A stretch of DNA of 64,000 bases from Lycium barbarum (GCF_019175385.1 NC_083343.1:49746457-49810456), one strand, 5' to 3'. Shown: positions 35,528-48,040, numbered from the stretch's first letter. Numbers and translations: made by a program. Notes: a model not told the origin generated them from the letters alone.

Positions 35528-36672
35528 GTATGTAAAGCCTACCCCTTTATTCTTAGGAATGTTCTGAACATAATAGGCTCGGCCGCGAGCCTTAAATACG
35601 ACTCCGTTCCTCGGAATTCGAGATGGAAATCCACTCCAATTCCTTCAGTAAGATTGAATCACTTTCCTTATAACTTGTCCCCGAAGTGAACTTTTGTATG
35701 CAATCTTCCCAAACGGAGTCGGAATACTTCCAAATGACTATGGATGACCTTATAAGGTCTATTATCAGTAATTTACGCATGTCGCCTCGAGTTGGTCCGA
35801 GGTGGGCCCACGGAGCCCCGATACCTCTTGTATGACCTAAATTGCCTTATTCCTGTCCGTTTTTCAAAAGTAACATCTGGACTATTATTCTGATCATGAT
35901 ATGACTATTTTTATAAATCCTACGAAATGGTTTGATATCTGGAAATCTGATTTCGGTGATAATCTGTCGCGCCTTCCCAAGTAGGATAGAGGCGCGTGTT
36001 ATGAACGCTATCTGAATACTCTGATTTGACTCGCCATTTGGCCTACTTCGGTTTGATTGGGTCTGTATAATGATCTGTATGTATGTGGTTTTTCATTAAT
36101 CAGTTCGTGCATGTGCTATGATCCCTTTCACCGGATCCCGGGCCGGTTTATATCGTGCGGATGGGCCGCCGAGTCCCTTGTCGGGGGCCGGGTCCCATGT
36201 ATGAATTCCGAAGTATGATGTGTTCGGTTCCGGGGTACTGTGGTATATGTCGTTCCCGGTTACCGTGTATATGTTACGAAGTATGATGTGTCCGGTTTCC
36301 CAGCGTGTGATCTGTCCCCGGGGTTACCGTGGTTATGATATGATGTGTTATGTGACGGAGATGTTCGAAGATATGAAATCTTCTGAAATATGATATGTTG
36401 TGGCGCCAAAGGCAGGAGTGGCGACCACGTTCTTGTGCCCTATTATGATTTTGTCTGTCTGATTGGATTCTGATTCTGTCTGTCCGTATGGATTATGATT
36501 TTATCCGTCCGTCCGGACTATCATTCTGTCCGGTATCCTTCCGTCTGCCTGTCTGAACTACGACTCTGTCCGGTATATCTCTGTCTGTTCGTTGGATTAC
36601 GATTCCGTTTGCTATACTTCTGTGCTTCTGATTCAGACTATGATTATGTTTGTTATGTTTCCGCTTTACATA

Positions 36673-36712
36673 CTCGGTACATTTTTCGTACTGACCCCCA
36701 GTTCTTCGGGGG
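36673..36712 (+). other. Conserved tandem hairpins, covariant form
   Basis: Hairpin I CTCGGTAC with GTACTGA (one G-T pair). Hairpin II CCCCC / GGGGG replaces the GACGTCC / GGACGTT of the Tekay LTRs at the same position. Confidence 0.6.
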
Positions 36713-37720
36713 CTGCGTTACATGCCCGCAGGTACGGACGCACCTGGAGACACGCCGCCAGTCTAGGGCTTAGATTCTGCTATTTTGGAGAGCTCCTTTG
36801 ATCCGGAGCGTGTACTTTTGGTATATATCTTCTGACATCTGTACATTCTGTACGTATGGAAATTCTGGGTACGGCGGGGCCCTGTCCCGTCATATGACTC
36901 CGTATGTCTGTTAGAGGCCTGTAGACATGTTTGTGGGTTAGGGTCTTTCTGTACGGATGTGTGTATATGTTGTGTTTGGGGCGACCCCATTCGCCGCGGC
37001 GGCCGGTCCGCATATGTTTCTCTGTTGGCCGGTGTGGCCTTTGTTGGTATTTTCTGTGCGCAGGGTTATTTTGGATAGTCTGTAAAACAAAGGAAACTCT
37101 GCCAAAAATGTTTCTGGAATATAGCCTTGACGGCTTCTGTTTTATACTTGAATGTGTTTGGTAACATTTGAGATAGCATTGGATAGATGTGTTTGGGTGC
37201 CCAGATCGGGTACTAGTCACGGCCTACGGGGTTGGGTCGTGACAACTTCCTTGTCACCATTAATACCCTTCATAACAAGATTATATCCATAGCACACTAA
37301 GAATCATGACTTAAATTAGTTTACTACTCAAAACATCATAAAATCTACATTTAGGCCTCATCTTCTACTTTTTCCTTTCACCCAAATTATTCAACAACTC
37401 AGCATCCTTAATAACATGAAATAAGCATGAAAACTAACCTTTTATCTCATAAGAATGAGCTTTGGAGCAAGTTACCAACTTTTATGAAAACCCTAACTTC
37501 AATACCCAAGAAATTCTTGAAGTCTACTAACCCTAGCAAGTCTTCCAACACATGGATATCTTAATTTTTGCCTCTTGATCTTTGATTTCTCTTGTATTTG
37601 TGTTGATATGGTGTGTGGAATATTCTAGAGCTCTCAAGAGTTGTGGAGAAGATGAGAAATGAAAAATAGGAACTTGGGTCATCTATTTATAACAAGAAAA
37701 TAAAGCTGCCCGACGTGATT

Positions 37721-37871
37721 ATACGGACACTTATACGGTCCGTATAATTTTATGCGGTTTGTATAAGTGACCGTATAATACCTCCAGTGATGAGCCTTCA
37801 CTATAATTATTATACGAACCCTTATACGGACCGTATAAAGTTATACGGACCGTATAAGTGGTCGTATAACT
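37721..37871. promoter_or_regulatory. ACGGNCCGT dyad cluster (element B 3' LTR)
   Basis: Perfect ttatacggtccgtataa at 37731-37747 and ttatacggaccgtataa copies near 37819-37858. Upstream in the minus sense of TATA-like ttataaatag. Confidence 0.7.
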
Positions 37872-38219
37872 CACCTTTTCCAAAATTGTTTTCGTTGATT
37901 CGCTTGATCTCAAATCCTTATGGAGTCTTCTTGGTACTTGTTTAACACTTCATTAATCGTCTAAGGAGCCCTAAAACTCCTTCCCAAGACACTACTAAAC
38001 AATCGTTACCTTGATAATTGCAAATACCTCCCCAAACACGACTCATACTTTACTTCCTTCGACGAACTTAGTTTCACCGATACACATAACTTAAAAATCT
38101 TATGGTACTCACTTTAAGCTATCTAATACTCTCCTTAATCCCGTAAGGACTTCATATTCACCTTAAGCTCGCATTAGTCTACTTAAAATGCAACAATCCA
38201 AAATCTCTAAGAAGTAACA

Positions 38220-38232
38220 TTCTCCCCCCTTA
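38220..38232 (-). other. Element B polypurine tract
   Basis: Minus strand TAAGGGGGGAGAA immediately before the LTR start TGTTACTTC. Confidence 0.85.
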
Positions 38233-38412
38233 GAAACATTCGTTCACGAATGTTAGACCTTGGGGAATCTACAAAAATTTCGCCAGAGTTTCCCCCGGTA
38301 ATATGGCACTACCATCCTGTCACAGCAACCCAAAATAAATCACCTCACAGGGCTACAACAACAACATCAACAACCATGGCCACGCACGACCAAGAAAGCA
38401 TCAAGGAAAGTA

Positions 38413-39217
38413 TTACATACCTGCGGAAAATGGCGTCTCTGCCCGAGTCTCCTCTGGAGGTAGAAAAAAATGTGGGTACCTGAACTTTAAGTCTTCTTAT
38501 GCTTCCCAAGTCATTTCCTCTCTATTATTATTTCTCCATAAGACTTTAACTGAAGCTACATCATTGGTTCTGAGCCTCCGTACTTGCCTATCTAGAATGG
38601 CAATGGGAACTTCTTCGTAGGATAATTGCTCAGTGACTTGAACATCATTTACCGATACAATTCTAGAAGGATCTCCAATGCACTTACGAAGAATCGATGC
38701 ATGGAAGATCGGATGGACTGACAACAAATCCGAAGGTAGATTTAATTCACAAGCCACTTGGCCTACCTTACGTACAATCTCATAAGGCCCAATATACCGA
38801 GGACTAAGCTTGCCCTTTTTGCCAAATGTCATGACGCCCTTCATTAGCGACCTCTTCAAGAATACCCAATCTTTCACTTGAAACTCTAAGTCCCTTCGAC
38901 GATTATCTGCATAAGATTTCTGACGACTCTAAGATGTTAATAATCGATTTTGTATAAGCTTGACTTTCTATAGCTTGCTGGACCAAGTCTGGCCCTATCA
39001 ATTTAGTCTCCCCTACTTCAAACCACCCAATTGGCGATCTGCACTTACGCCCATACAAAGCCTCATACGGGGCCATTTGGATGCTAGAATGACAACTGTT
39101 GTTATAAGAAAATTCGATAAGCGGTAAGTGATCATCCCAGTTACCTCCAAAATCTAATACACATGCCCGTAGCATATCCTCAAGAGTCTGGATGGTACGC
39201 TCAGCTTGTCTATTAGT
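38413..39217 (-). pseudogene. Element B pol: integrase C-terminus and chromodomain
   Basis: Two open segments (38903-39175 and 38497-38877) in different frames. The first has [33 protein letters not shown]; a frameshift near 38935; then SPRYIGPYEIV, HPIFHASILRK and the chromodomain-like YEEVPIAILDRQVRRL..EEMTWEA. A TAA truncates it at 38497; the frame runs on to a stop at 38413. Entered from upstream through a stop (CAA>TAA) at 39218. Confidence 0.9.
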
Positions 39218-40495
39218 TTATGGATGAAATGTTGTGCTAAGACTCACCAGCGTCCCCAAACCTTCTTGAAAATATTTCCAGAAATTGGTTGTAAACTGTG
39301 TCCCTCTATCAGAAATAATAGATACTGGAACACCATGGAGCTGCACTATCTCTTTGACATAAAGCTTTGCATAATCTTCGGCTATATATGTAGTTCTGAC
39401 TGGTAGGAAATGAGCTGACTTCGTAAGTCTATCCACAATTACCCATATAGAATCATGTTTATGCTTAGAACGAGGTAGGCCTTCTATGAAATCCATATTA
39501 ATCACTTCCCATTTCCAAGTTGGAGTTTCCATAGCTTGCAACAATCCACCAGGCTTTTGATGCTCAATTTTCACTTGCTGACAATTGGGACATTGAGCCA
39601 CGAACTCCGCTATATCTTTCTTCATTTCATTCCACCAATATATAGATTTAATATCATGATACATTTTTGTTGCTCTGGGATGAACAGAATAACGGGAACA
39701 ATGGGCTTCTTTCAATATTTGATGGCGTAATCCCGCAACATCAGGAACACACAACCTGTCTCGACATCGGAGAACTCTATCTCCAGAAATCTCAAATGAT
39801 GAGTTCTTCTTTTGAGGAAGTGTATTTCTGTAATGAACTAGCATGGGATCCTCATACTGGCGCTTTTTTACCTCAACTACTAGTGACGAGACAGCTGAAT
39901 TCTGAATGGTAGCTCCCACATTGCCTGAGTCCACTATCCGAACTCCTAGGCTAGCTAATTGCTGGAGCTCACGAGCTAACTCTCTTTTCTCTGGCTGAAC
40001 ATCACATAAACTTCCCATAGATCTACGGCTAAGAGCATCAGCCACAACGTTCGCCTTTCCAGGATGGTATAGGATGTTAACATCATAATCTTTCAATAGC
40101 TCCAACCATCGCCGTTGTCGTAAATTCAATTCTTTCTGCTTGAAAATATACTGAAGGCTCTTTTGATCCGTATAGATATCCACATGGACACCATACAAAT
40201 AATGCCTCCACATCTTCAATGCATGAATCACCGCAGCTAACTCAAGATCATGGGTTGGATAATTTTTCTCATGTTTTCGCAACTGCCTTGAAGTATAAGC
40301 AATCACCTTACCATGCTGCATCAACACACATCCTAACCCAACGCTTGAAGAATCGCAATAGACAACATAGCCTTTCGATCCCTCTAGAAGTGTCAGGACT
40401 GGGGCCGAAGTTAATCTATTCTTTAACTCTTGAAAACTACGCTCATAAGCATCCGTCCATTGAAATTTAGCTAATTTCTGAGTTAGCTTTGTCAA
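39218..40495 (-). pseudogene. Element B pol: RNase H and integrase core
   Basis: 425-aa open segment: RT end [10 protein letters not shown], RNase [15 protein letters not shown] and [21 protein letters not shown], integrase zinc finger ([15 protein letters not shown]), core with first Asp in NMDFIEG and second in IISDRGTQF. The catalytic Glu lies beyond the stop at 39218 (..TTFHP, stop). The longest continuous coding stretch of B. A frameshift/stop near 40535 separates it from RT. Confidence 0.92.
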
Positions 40496-41710
40496 TGATG
40501 CAGAAATAGAAGAAAAGCCCTCTACAAATCTTCTCTAGTAACCTGCCAAGCCCAGAAAACTACGAACCTTCGTAAGTGTTGTAGGCATTGGCCAAGTCTT
40601 CACCGCCTCAATATTTTGGGTATCTACCCGAATACCATCGGCTGAAATAATGTGCCCCAAAAAGGTCACCAAATTCAACCAAAACTTGCATTTTGAAATT
40701 TTGCAAATAGCTCTTGAATCTGAAGAACTCTAAGAATGGTACGTAAATGATCTGCATGTTCTACCTCGGACCGAGAATATACCAAGATATTGTCAATGAA
40801 CACAATCACAAATAAATCTAAGAAAATCCTGAACACATTGTTCATCAAATTCATGAATACTGTCGTGAGTTAGCCCAAATGACATTACCCGGAACTCAAA
40901 ATGACCATATCTTGTTCTGAAGGCCGTCTTGGGAATATCTTCCTCCCTAACCCTCGCCTGATGATACCCGGATCTCAAATCTATTTTTGAAAACCATTTG
41001 GCACCCTGCAATTGATCAAATAAATCATCAATCCTTGGAAGCGGATATTTATTCTTGATCGTCACCTTATTCAGTTGCTGATAGTCAATGCACATTCTCA
41101 AGGAGCCATCTTTATTCCTCACAAAAAGCACGGGTGCTCCCCGCAAGCATGAACTAGGCCTTATGAAGCCTTTCTCAAGCAACTCCTTCAACTCTGCGGG
41201 AGCCATCCTATAAGGAGGAATAGATGTGGGTTTAGTATCCGGTAGCACATCGATAGCAAAATTAATCTCCTTCTCTGGAGGGAGGCCTAGAAGCTCAACC
41301 GGGAATACATCCGGAAACTCATTCACCACGGGGATAGACTGAAGAATTGGCGATTCGGCTTCTACATCTTAAACCCGGACTAAGTGATACAACATTTAGC
41401 AATCATTTTCTCGCCTTAAGATAAGAAATAAACCTACCTCTCGGAGACGCTGTATTTCCTTTCCATTCCAAAACTGGTTCTCCTGGAAACTGAAAGCGAA
41501 CCATTTTTGTTCTGCAATCGACATTAGCATAGAAAGAAGCTAACCAATTCATGCCCATAATAACATCAAAGTCCACCATTTTCAACTCATGTAAATCAGC
41601 CATATTACGATGATCACAAATCACAACTACACAATTTCCATATACTTGACTAGCTATTACCGGTTCACCAATGAGTGTCGATATCTCAAAAGCTTTGATT
41701 AACTCCGATT
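40496..41710 (-). pseudogene. Element B pol: protease end and reverse transcriptase
   Basis: Open pieces 41403-41714 (post-protease linker, FDVIMGMNWLASFYANVDC) and 40793-41329 (RT fingers: [40 protein letters not shown]). A small deletion near 40865 shifts the frame inside the palm. In the shifted frame the catalytic box reads FIDNILVYS, the second Asp replaced by Asn (GAT>AAT), so RT is dead independently of the frameshifts. Confidence 0.9.
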
Positions 41711-42495
41711 TCACCCCAATCGACCAGCAATATAAGGAGTAACATATGACAATGTGGAGACTAGATCTATCAAGGCATATACATCAAGAGAAAATACCAT
41801 TAGTATACCTGTAATAACATCAGGGGAGGACTCAAGATCCTGTCGTCCAGCCAAAGCATAGATACGGTGCTGAGGACTGCTGGAACTGGGAACTCCTCCT
41901 CTACCTCTACTACGGGTGACTAGTGCCTGTGAACCTTGCCCTAGAGGGCGTATAGATGATGAAGACCCAGCTGCCGACCCTAAAGGTTGGACCCTACCCC
42001 TACCACCAATTGAGGGGCAGTCACGCATGATATGGCCCAGCCGACCACATGTATAGCAAACATCTTAACCTAATCGACACTGGCCCAAATGTAGCTTCCC
42101 GCACTAAGAACATCTTGGCATGTGTGGCCTTGCCTGACCCTAGTCGCCTCTGTAATGAGAACCTGAAGCTTTAAAACTCTGACTCGGCCTGGAGTGAGTG
42201 GATCTATCAAATCTCTGGCCCACAAACCGTGGAGGAACGCTAGTCATGGAATGGAATGTCTTTTCCCTCCGCTAAACTCACTAGTCGGACCCGAAGATCT
42301 AGCCCTCTTGTTATAACCTCTGTCAAGCTCACGCTCGCCACTTTGCGGTTGTTGGCTTTCCTCCAAATTCTGGGCATAGGTTTGAATGCGAGAAATATCC
42401 ACATTGTCCAAAAGGGACGTAGTCAAGCACTTATCCATCAAATGTGGCCCTAAGCCTCTCACAAATCGCTGCACTCGATCACCCATATCCGCTAC
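41711..42495 (-). pseudogene. Element B gag C-terminus and protease
   Basis: Gag continues after the inserted LTR with DMGDRVQRFVRGLGPHL and IQTYAQNLEES (from 42495), a decayed zinc-finger region around 42030-42240, then MRDCPS, a Gly/Ser/Arg-rich linker and [15 protein letters not shown] leading to the protease. The catalytic Asp-Ser/Thr-Gly motif is degraded (ALIDLVSTLSYV). A frameshift at about 41712 ends the frame. Confidence 0.88.
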
Positions 42496-43842
42496 TGTCA
42501 CGACCCGTCTAGAGGGCCGCGATGAGCACCCAGTGCTAGCCCACCCCGGCACCCCTTGGCTTACACTTATACTTACTTCTAGGTGAGCCACATAATTAAG
42601 CATACATTTCTATTCATCATTCATGCTAGTCCCATTGGACGACAACGCTTTTATATCATGGTTGGCATCTATACCACGTCGATGTACATGAGCCGACAAG
42701 GCTATCAAAATGATATACAAAATATAGGCCGACAAGGCCAGACATATCTACCCATATACACATGTCTACGAGCTTCTAAGGAGAATATAACATATCATAT
42801 ATGCGGGACAGGACCCCGCTATGCCCATAATTATGTACACAAAAGAATAAGTACCCAAAAAACTATGGCTCCGAATGAAGTGGTGCTATGTAGTCCCTGA
42901 GAATGTGGCTATAGATCAAGTCTATCTCCCTGTGCACCTGCGGGCATGACGCAGCGTCCACAAACAAAAAGATGTCAGTATGAAGAATGTATTGAGTATG
43001 TAAAGCATGATCAATATCAATATAGAAACATAGTAAGCAACATAAGAAATAACATAAGATGGGAGATGGCAATATCGTCGTCACGGCACTTACTTGCCTT
43101 TCATAGGGACCTTCCATTTCTAGCACATAATGGTGTACATACATCCGTATCCGTATCTGTACGCATATTCGTATTCTTTTACATTTCGTATCCATAATCG
43201 TGTTCGTATACATATCCTTATTCATATTCGTATTCATATTCATATCTATATCATATACATAATCACATCATACACATATCGTCTGCATAACGTACCCGAC
43301 CTTGAAGGTTCGGTGTTTCACGTACCCGGCCCTAGCTAGGCTCGGTGATCATACCTACCTGGCCAACTAAGGCTCAGTGTTACACATACCTGGCCCTACC
43401 AAGGCTCAGTGTTGTCCGTACCCAACTGTAGTGGTGCGCGCGCGCCGTCATATATATATATATATATATATATGTTCGTTTGTATATTCTACCCGGCCAT
43501 ATAAGCTCAGGGTTTCATAATAGCCATACATAGGCACACATACACATTTTCTCGTAAGCATCTTTACTATTACCATCACTATCATTATCGTCATCGTCAT
43601 CGTCGTCGCTATTACCATTATAGTCATCATCAATATCATTATCACTATTATCGTCATTCATCACATCTATCTTTATAGGCTTACTCATCATACGATGAAT
43701 TTAGTACAATCATAGCGTATCAAGGATCGTGAGCCTACTAGCTCGGAAGATCAAATCATTTGAAGGATATCATAGTCTCATAGAAGATTTAGACGTTGGT
43801 CAAAGAAACATGCCTTATGAAAGAAGGGTTAGCCTTACATAC

Positions 43843-43895
43843 CTTTCCCGTCCAACTATTCTACACTTGCGCGTTCTCCTCCAATGCTAGCGTTT
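43843..43895 (-). other. Candidate LTR microexon (53 nt)
   Basis: Acceptor AATGAAGGTAG, donor GTATGTAAGGCTAACCC on the minus strand. Confidence 0.45.
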
Positions 43896-44635
43896 CTACC
43901 TTCATTAAAGTCATACTATCATTAGAGTCGATAGCTAGTATATATGACTAAAACTAGAGAAAATCGGACAGCATCTCCTTTATTTATACGACATTCCTCC
44001 ATAACGTATATCAACTCCCAAACGTCGATAATACATTCACAATATCGTAACATTAGTCATTACTCACCCACCTTACCCATATTTCTTAGTTTACCTTCAA
44101 TCACCCATATCCATGGCTATAACACATGACTATGTCCATTCACGTACATTGCTCATCACATGTTGTCAACATCATTTATAACACATTTACATCACATTAC
44201 ATCAAGACTCATAATTCAATTCAAGTTATTTCTCAAAATGCCACTATTCCACATTTATGACCCATCTTTCTATACCCTTGTACAATCCAAGTATTTCAAC
44301 TCTTAAATGCCTCAAACAATATATAAATACCATAAGTCTTACCTTAGATGTTGTAGGAACAAACCTTGGTTGATAATACTCCGCTTGAGCAAAAACCCTA
44401 GTTTATCTCCAATGAGGTTTCTTGACTTGAATGATCTTGGATGGGCTTCCTTACACTTGATTCACTTGGTTTATGTTGTTGATCACTAATAATCCTTGAA
44501 TTCTTGTGGAGTAAATGTAGAGAGATGTTTTAGAGAAAAGGGGTGATATGTGGAAATGAAATAATAAACTTGGTCCCCTTTTTAATAACCCAAAATCTGA
44601 TCTGAAATGAACAGTCGTCGAAAGTGCTACAGTGA

Positions 44636-44890
44636 TCGTAAACTCAGTTTACGGGTCGTCTTCCAGTTTACGGTCCGTATTCTGTGGGCGTATTTAAGCA
44701 TAACAGAACCAGAAAGTCAGGCTGAGACATGGTGATTTACGACTCAGTTTACGAGCCGTATTTCAAGTCGTCTTTAACCATTCACGCACTTGATAGAAAG
44801 TTGAAGTTCTGGAAGTTGAAATACGACATGGCAGTTTACGGGCCCCGTATACCACTTTATAGTCCATATTTCATTTTACGTCCAACAGGC
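44636..44890. promoter_or_regulatory. TTTACGGNCCGTA dyad cluster
   Basis: Copies such as gtttacggtccgta, gtttacgagccgta and gtttacgggccccgta, upstream (minus sense) of the TATA-like box. Related to the 22026-22283 array. Confidence 0.65.
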
Positions 44891-45098
44891 CAAAATGCAA
44901 ATCTACAACTTTCCACATTTTCAGAACCTATAATTAGTCATTATGGAGCATAACCTATCCCTTATTGCAATTGCCTTTGGAACCTTACTTAGGGTCGTCC
45001 AACGTCGTTCCCTTTTATTAAAACATCGTATACGCTATGCCCTTTGTTGGCCTATCCACTGTACGTTCGCGGGGACATTTTCAAGGTGTAACAGCTAC

Positions 45099-45784
45099 CA
45101 TGGCCGGAGCATACCTAGCCAAAGAAGTGAAGCGGAGACTATACTCTAAGGCACTCATACTTCCTTGCCTAAGATTCAAAAACTTGTCGGCTCTAGCCCG
45201 TCGAACTTCTGGGAGCAAGTAATCTCGTAGGAAAGCATCAACAAATTCTTGCTATACCGGGGGAGGTGCATTGACTCTCCTAGAAGACAACCAAACCATA
45301 TACCAATGAACTGCTCCATCCCGCAATCTATATGATGCTAACTCCACCGATTCAACGTCGGAAGCATGCATTAACCGAAGTGTCCTCAACATTCCATCAA
45401 TAAAGTTTTGAGAGTCCTTATTCGGCTTTAACCTGAAGAATTTCGAAGGGTTTAAGCTAATAAAATCATGGGCTCTTGCATTAACCGCCCTATCACCATG
45501 ACCCATACCTTGCCGCGGGGCCTGAGTGACAACCAATTAAGTCAACAATTGAATGTTTTCTTTCATCTCTTAGCCCGAAACCTCTGGTGGAGGAGCAGGG
45601 GTGCTGGAGCTAGGGCTGAGGCTCCCTCATGCTCCTCAGAAATAGGAAACGAGTGAGAGGGCTGAGATTGAACCGCATTCTGGGACTCACCCTCCTCTAT
45701 ATTCGTTGGCGGTGCTCTTTCAGCCCGCCTTTCTGTCACTGTCTTGCTTTTTTGGGCTGCTGTAGCTTTTCTCTTTATAGCCAT
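45099..45784 (-). pseudogene. Element B gag N-terminal part
   Basis: Start at MAIKRKATAAQKSK (ATG 45784-45782) right after TTTCAG. Open pieces 45563-45802 and 45252-45536 (FFRLKPNKDSQNFIDGML, YRLRDGAVHWY) in different frames. Homologous to element A gag. Interrupted at 45098 by the solo LTR and resumed at 42495. The TSD gctac lies within codons of the gag domain. Confidence 0.9.
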
Positions 45785-45790
45785 TTCTGA
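45785..45790 (-). other. Acceptor-like site directly before gag ATG (element B)
   Basis: Minus strand ..gtatTTCAG, AAATGG; AG at 45788-45787. Same spacing to the ATG as in element A although the leaders around it have diverged. Confidence 0.45.
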
Positions 45791-45973
45791 AATACATAGC
45801 ACACGATTAAGGAAAGAGAAATCCTTATATCATAACTCTATCGCAAGATCTATGAAGAAGGAAGGTCATTCATTCCTAAAAATGCCCGCAGCCTTCTATT
45901 TATAAGTGTGGCGCGCAACACACCCATAAATAAGACTCTACTAGACACAACTCGTAGACACACCCTAGGACGA

Positions 45974-45991
45974 AATTGCAGTTCCCACTTT
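45974..45991 (-). other. Element B degenerate primer-binding site
   Basis: At the position of element A's PBS the minus strand reads aaagtgggaactgca instead of aaagtggtatcagag; tRNA-Met complementarity is lost beyond the first few bases. Confidence 0.6.
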
Positions 45992-46810
45992 TGTCACAAC
46001 CAACCGAAGGGCCATGACGGGCACCCGGAGCTAACCCACCCGGGCACCTCTCGTCGTACATTTACATTCATATCTAGGTGAGCCACATGGCTTATTAACA
46101 AACTCTATGCCTCAATAAAACCATTTCCAATGGCTAAAACACTTTTATATCGACGTTAACAACTACACACATATACATATACACAAGCCGATGAGGCTAA
46201 CAAAATAATATACCAAAAATATGAGCCTAAAAGGCAAAAGACATCTACTATACATGACTGTCTACGAGCCTCTAAGAAGAGTATGAAACATCATCATATG
46301 GACGGGACAGGGCCCTACCATGCCCATATGTATATACACAAAAGAATAGTACCAACAGCTGCAGCTTCGGATCAAATGGAGCTCCTATAAACAATCACTG
46401 GATATGCAGCCTAAGGATCAAGTCTATCTCCCTATCCACCTGCGGGCATGACGCAGCGTCCACAAACAAAAGGACATCAGTACAGATAATGTACTGATTA
46501 TGTAAGGCATAATCAATAACATAATAGAAGCATGAACGATATCATAAGGAAGAAGAGTCATGGGATGATAGAGCCATTTATACCTCTAGCGACGTTCATC
46601 ATATTTACTTACCCTTTTCTAATGGGAACCTTCCATTTCATAAATTTATACATATAGTAGTATCAAACTCGACCATAAAGGTTCGGTGTCTCACATACCT
46701 GGCCCTACCAAGGCTCAGTGTCATCCGTACCCAACTGCAGTGGTGTGCGCGCAATAGCTATCATACCCGGCCATATAAGCGCGATGTTACTTAATAGTCA
46801 GACATAGATA

Positions 46811-46867
<57 letters not shown>

Positions 46868-46889
46868 AAGAGTGCATAAGTATCGTCAA

Positions 46890-46922
<33 letters not shown>
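46811..46922. repeat. (AT)n and (ATC)n microsatellites, expanded
   Basis: (AT) run about 46814-46863 and (ATC) run about 46888-46922. The 3' LTR copy at 33446-33501 has much shorter runs. Confidence 0.85.
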
Positions 46923-46925
<3 letters not shown>

Positions 46926-47116
46926 CACTATCCCTATATCTTTCCTTAGAGGATCAGCTATCATGGGATAGAACCAATAGTACCATGAGAACATCAAGAA
47001 CTACTAGCTTTGGTGATTCTAGGAATCGAAGTCATCATAGAAGACATTATGGAATTCACATGAAGGTGTACCCAATGGAATCATGCCTTAAGGAAAGAAG
47101 GGTTAGCCTTACATAC

Positions 47117-47163
47117 CTCTGTCTTTTTAACTACCTAATGTTCACCGCGAAGGCTTGAGAAAT
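47117..47163 (-). other. Candidate LTR microexon (47 nt)
   Basis: Element B 5' LTR counterpart of 33694-33742. Confidence 0.45.
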
Positions 47164-47909
47164 CTACATTTAAAAGGATTCATACCATGGTTAAGTCTTA
47201 CAGACATTCTTGAATTCAAACTAGAACAACTCATGAGCTAACAAAAATTGGGCAGCATTTCCCTTATTTCATCAACTTCCACCATATCACAAAACAATTC
47301 CCAAACAACCATAATAACATCCACAATATCACAATCAAGTAGTCATATATATCCCATTAAGTCTCAAAATTCATTCTCATATTCAACATATATCAACAAC
47401 TTCACACCAACCCTTTGCACAATTTTATACAACACTTCTTTGTCACCATTAATACCCTTCATAACAAGATTATATCCATAGCATACTAAGAATAATGACT
47501 CAAGTTAGTTTACTACTCAAAAACATCATGAAATCTACATTTAGGCCTCATCTTCTATTTTCTCCTTTCACCCAAGTTATTCAACAACTCAGCATCCCTA
47601 ATAACATGAAATAAGCATGAAAACTAACTTTTTATCTCATAAGAATGAGCTTTGGAGCAAGTTACCAACTTTTATGAAAAGTCTAACTTCAATACCCAAG
47701 AAATTCTTGAAGTCTACTAACCCTAGCAAGTCTTCCAACACATGGATATCTTAATTCTTGCCTCCTGATCTTTGATTTCTCTTGTATTTTTGTTGATATG
47801 GTGTGTGGAATATTCTAGAGCTCTCTAGAGTTGTGGAGAAGATGGAAAATGAAAATTAGGAACTTGGGTCATCTAATTATAACAAGAAAATAAAGCTGCC
47901 CGACGTGAT

Positions 47910-48040
47910 TATACGAACACTTATACGATCCATATAATTTTATACAGTCCGTGTAAGTGACCGTATAATACCACCAGTGATGAACCTTCACTGTAATTGT
48001 TATACGGACCCTTATACGGACCGTATAAGTGGTCGTATAA
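47910..48040. promoter_or_regulatory. ACGGNCCGT dyad cluster (element B 5' LTR)
   Basis: Perfect ttatacggaccgtataa at 48012-48028; other copies degraded (for example atacgatccatataa). Shorter than the 3' LTR cluster by about one dyad. Confidence 0.65.

Larger units (their letters stand above)
34014..37244 (+). mobile_element. Solo LTR (plus sense) in element B 3' LTR
   Basis: 3231 bp, TGTTACATCCGAC to GGGTCGTGACA, TSD acttc at 34009-34013 and 37245-37249. The empty site is seen at 47438-47445 in the 5' LTR. Promoter-side dyads: attgggcc (34211) with ggcccaat (34242) and the palindrome tggccggcca (34259-34268). TATA-like aaataaataaggg about 34322-34334; donor AAAAGGTAAG (gt 34570); acceptor ATTTCTAG ending 35476; block 35477-35527; hairpin II CCCCC (36695-36699) / GGGGG (36708-36712). 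Same family as 58564-61835 and 61870 onwards. Confidence 0.93.
17504..38219 (-). mobile_element. Element B 3' LTR (split into four pieces)
   Basis: Pieces 17504-17556, 20238-21036, 33439-34013 and 37250-38219 sum to 2397 bp, matching the 2398-bp 5' LTR. Modules on the minus strand: LTR start TGTTACTTC at 38219, dyads 37721-37871, TATA-like ttataaatag about 37677-37690, donor-like GGTTAGT (37438-37437), 49-nt block 33694-33742, the hairpin pair near 20650-20690. Piece boundaries are exact because the 5' LTR gives the uninterrupted sequence. Confidence 0.92.
42496..45093 (-). mobile_element. Solo LTR (minus sense) inside element B gag
   Basis: 2598 bp; plus-strand ends TGTCACGACCCG and ..AAGGTGTAACA; TSD gctac at 42491-42495 and 45094-45098. 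Modules: dyads 44636-44890 (tttacgg type); TATA-like ttattaaaaagg (about 44580-44592); donor TAAGGTAAGA (44342-44341); GGACAG variant of the GGGCAG motif about 43967; block 43843-43895; array 43280-43500; hairpins 42953-43000 (hairpin II weakened). (TA)n at 43449-43473. Confidence 0.94.

Noticed and set aside
36495..37220. Several ORFs of 69-146 aa on both strands
   Set aside because: They lie in the 3' part of solo LTR 34014-37244 and are not conserved as protein in the sister LTRs.
42244..42603. 119-aa ORF as one gene
   Set aside because: It is a chimera: its first third is translated from the inserted solo LTR and the rest from element B gag.
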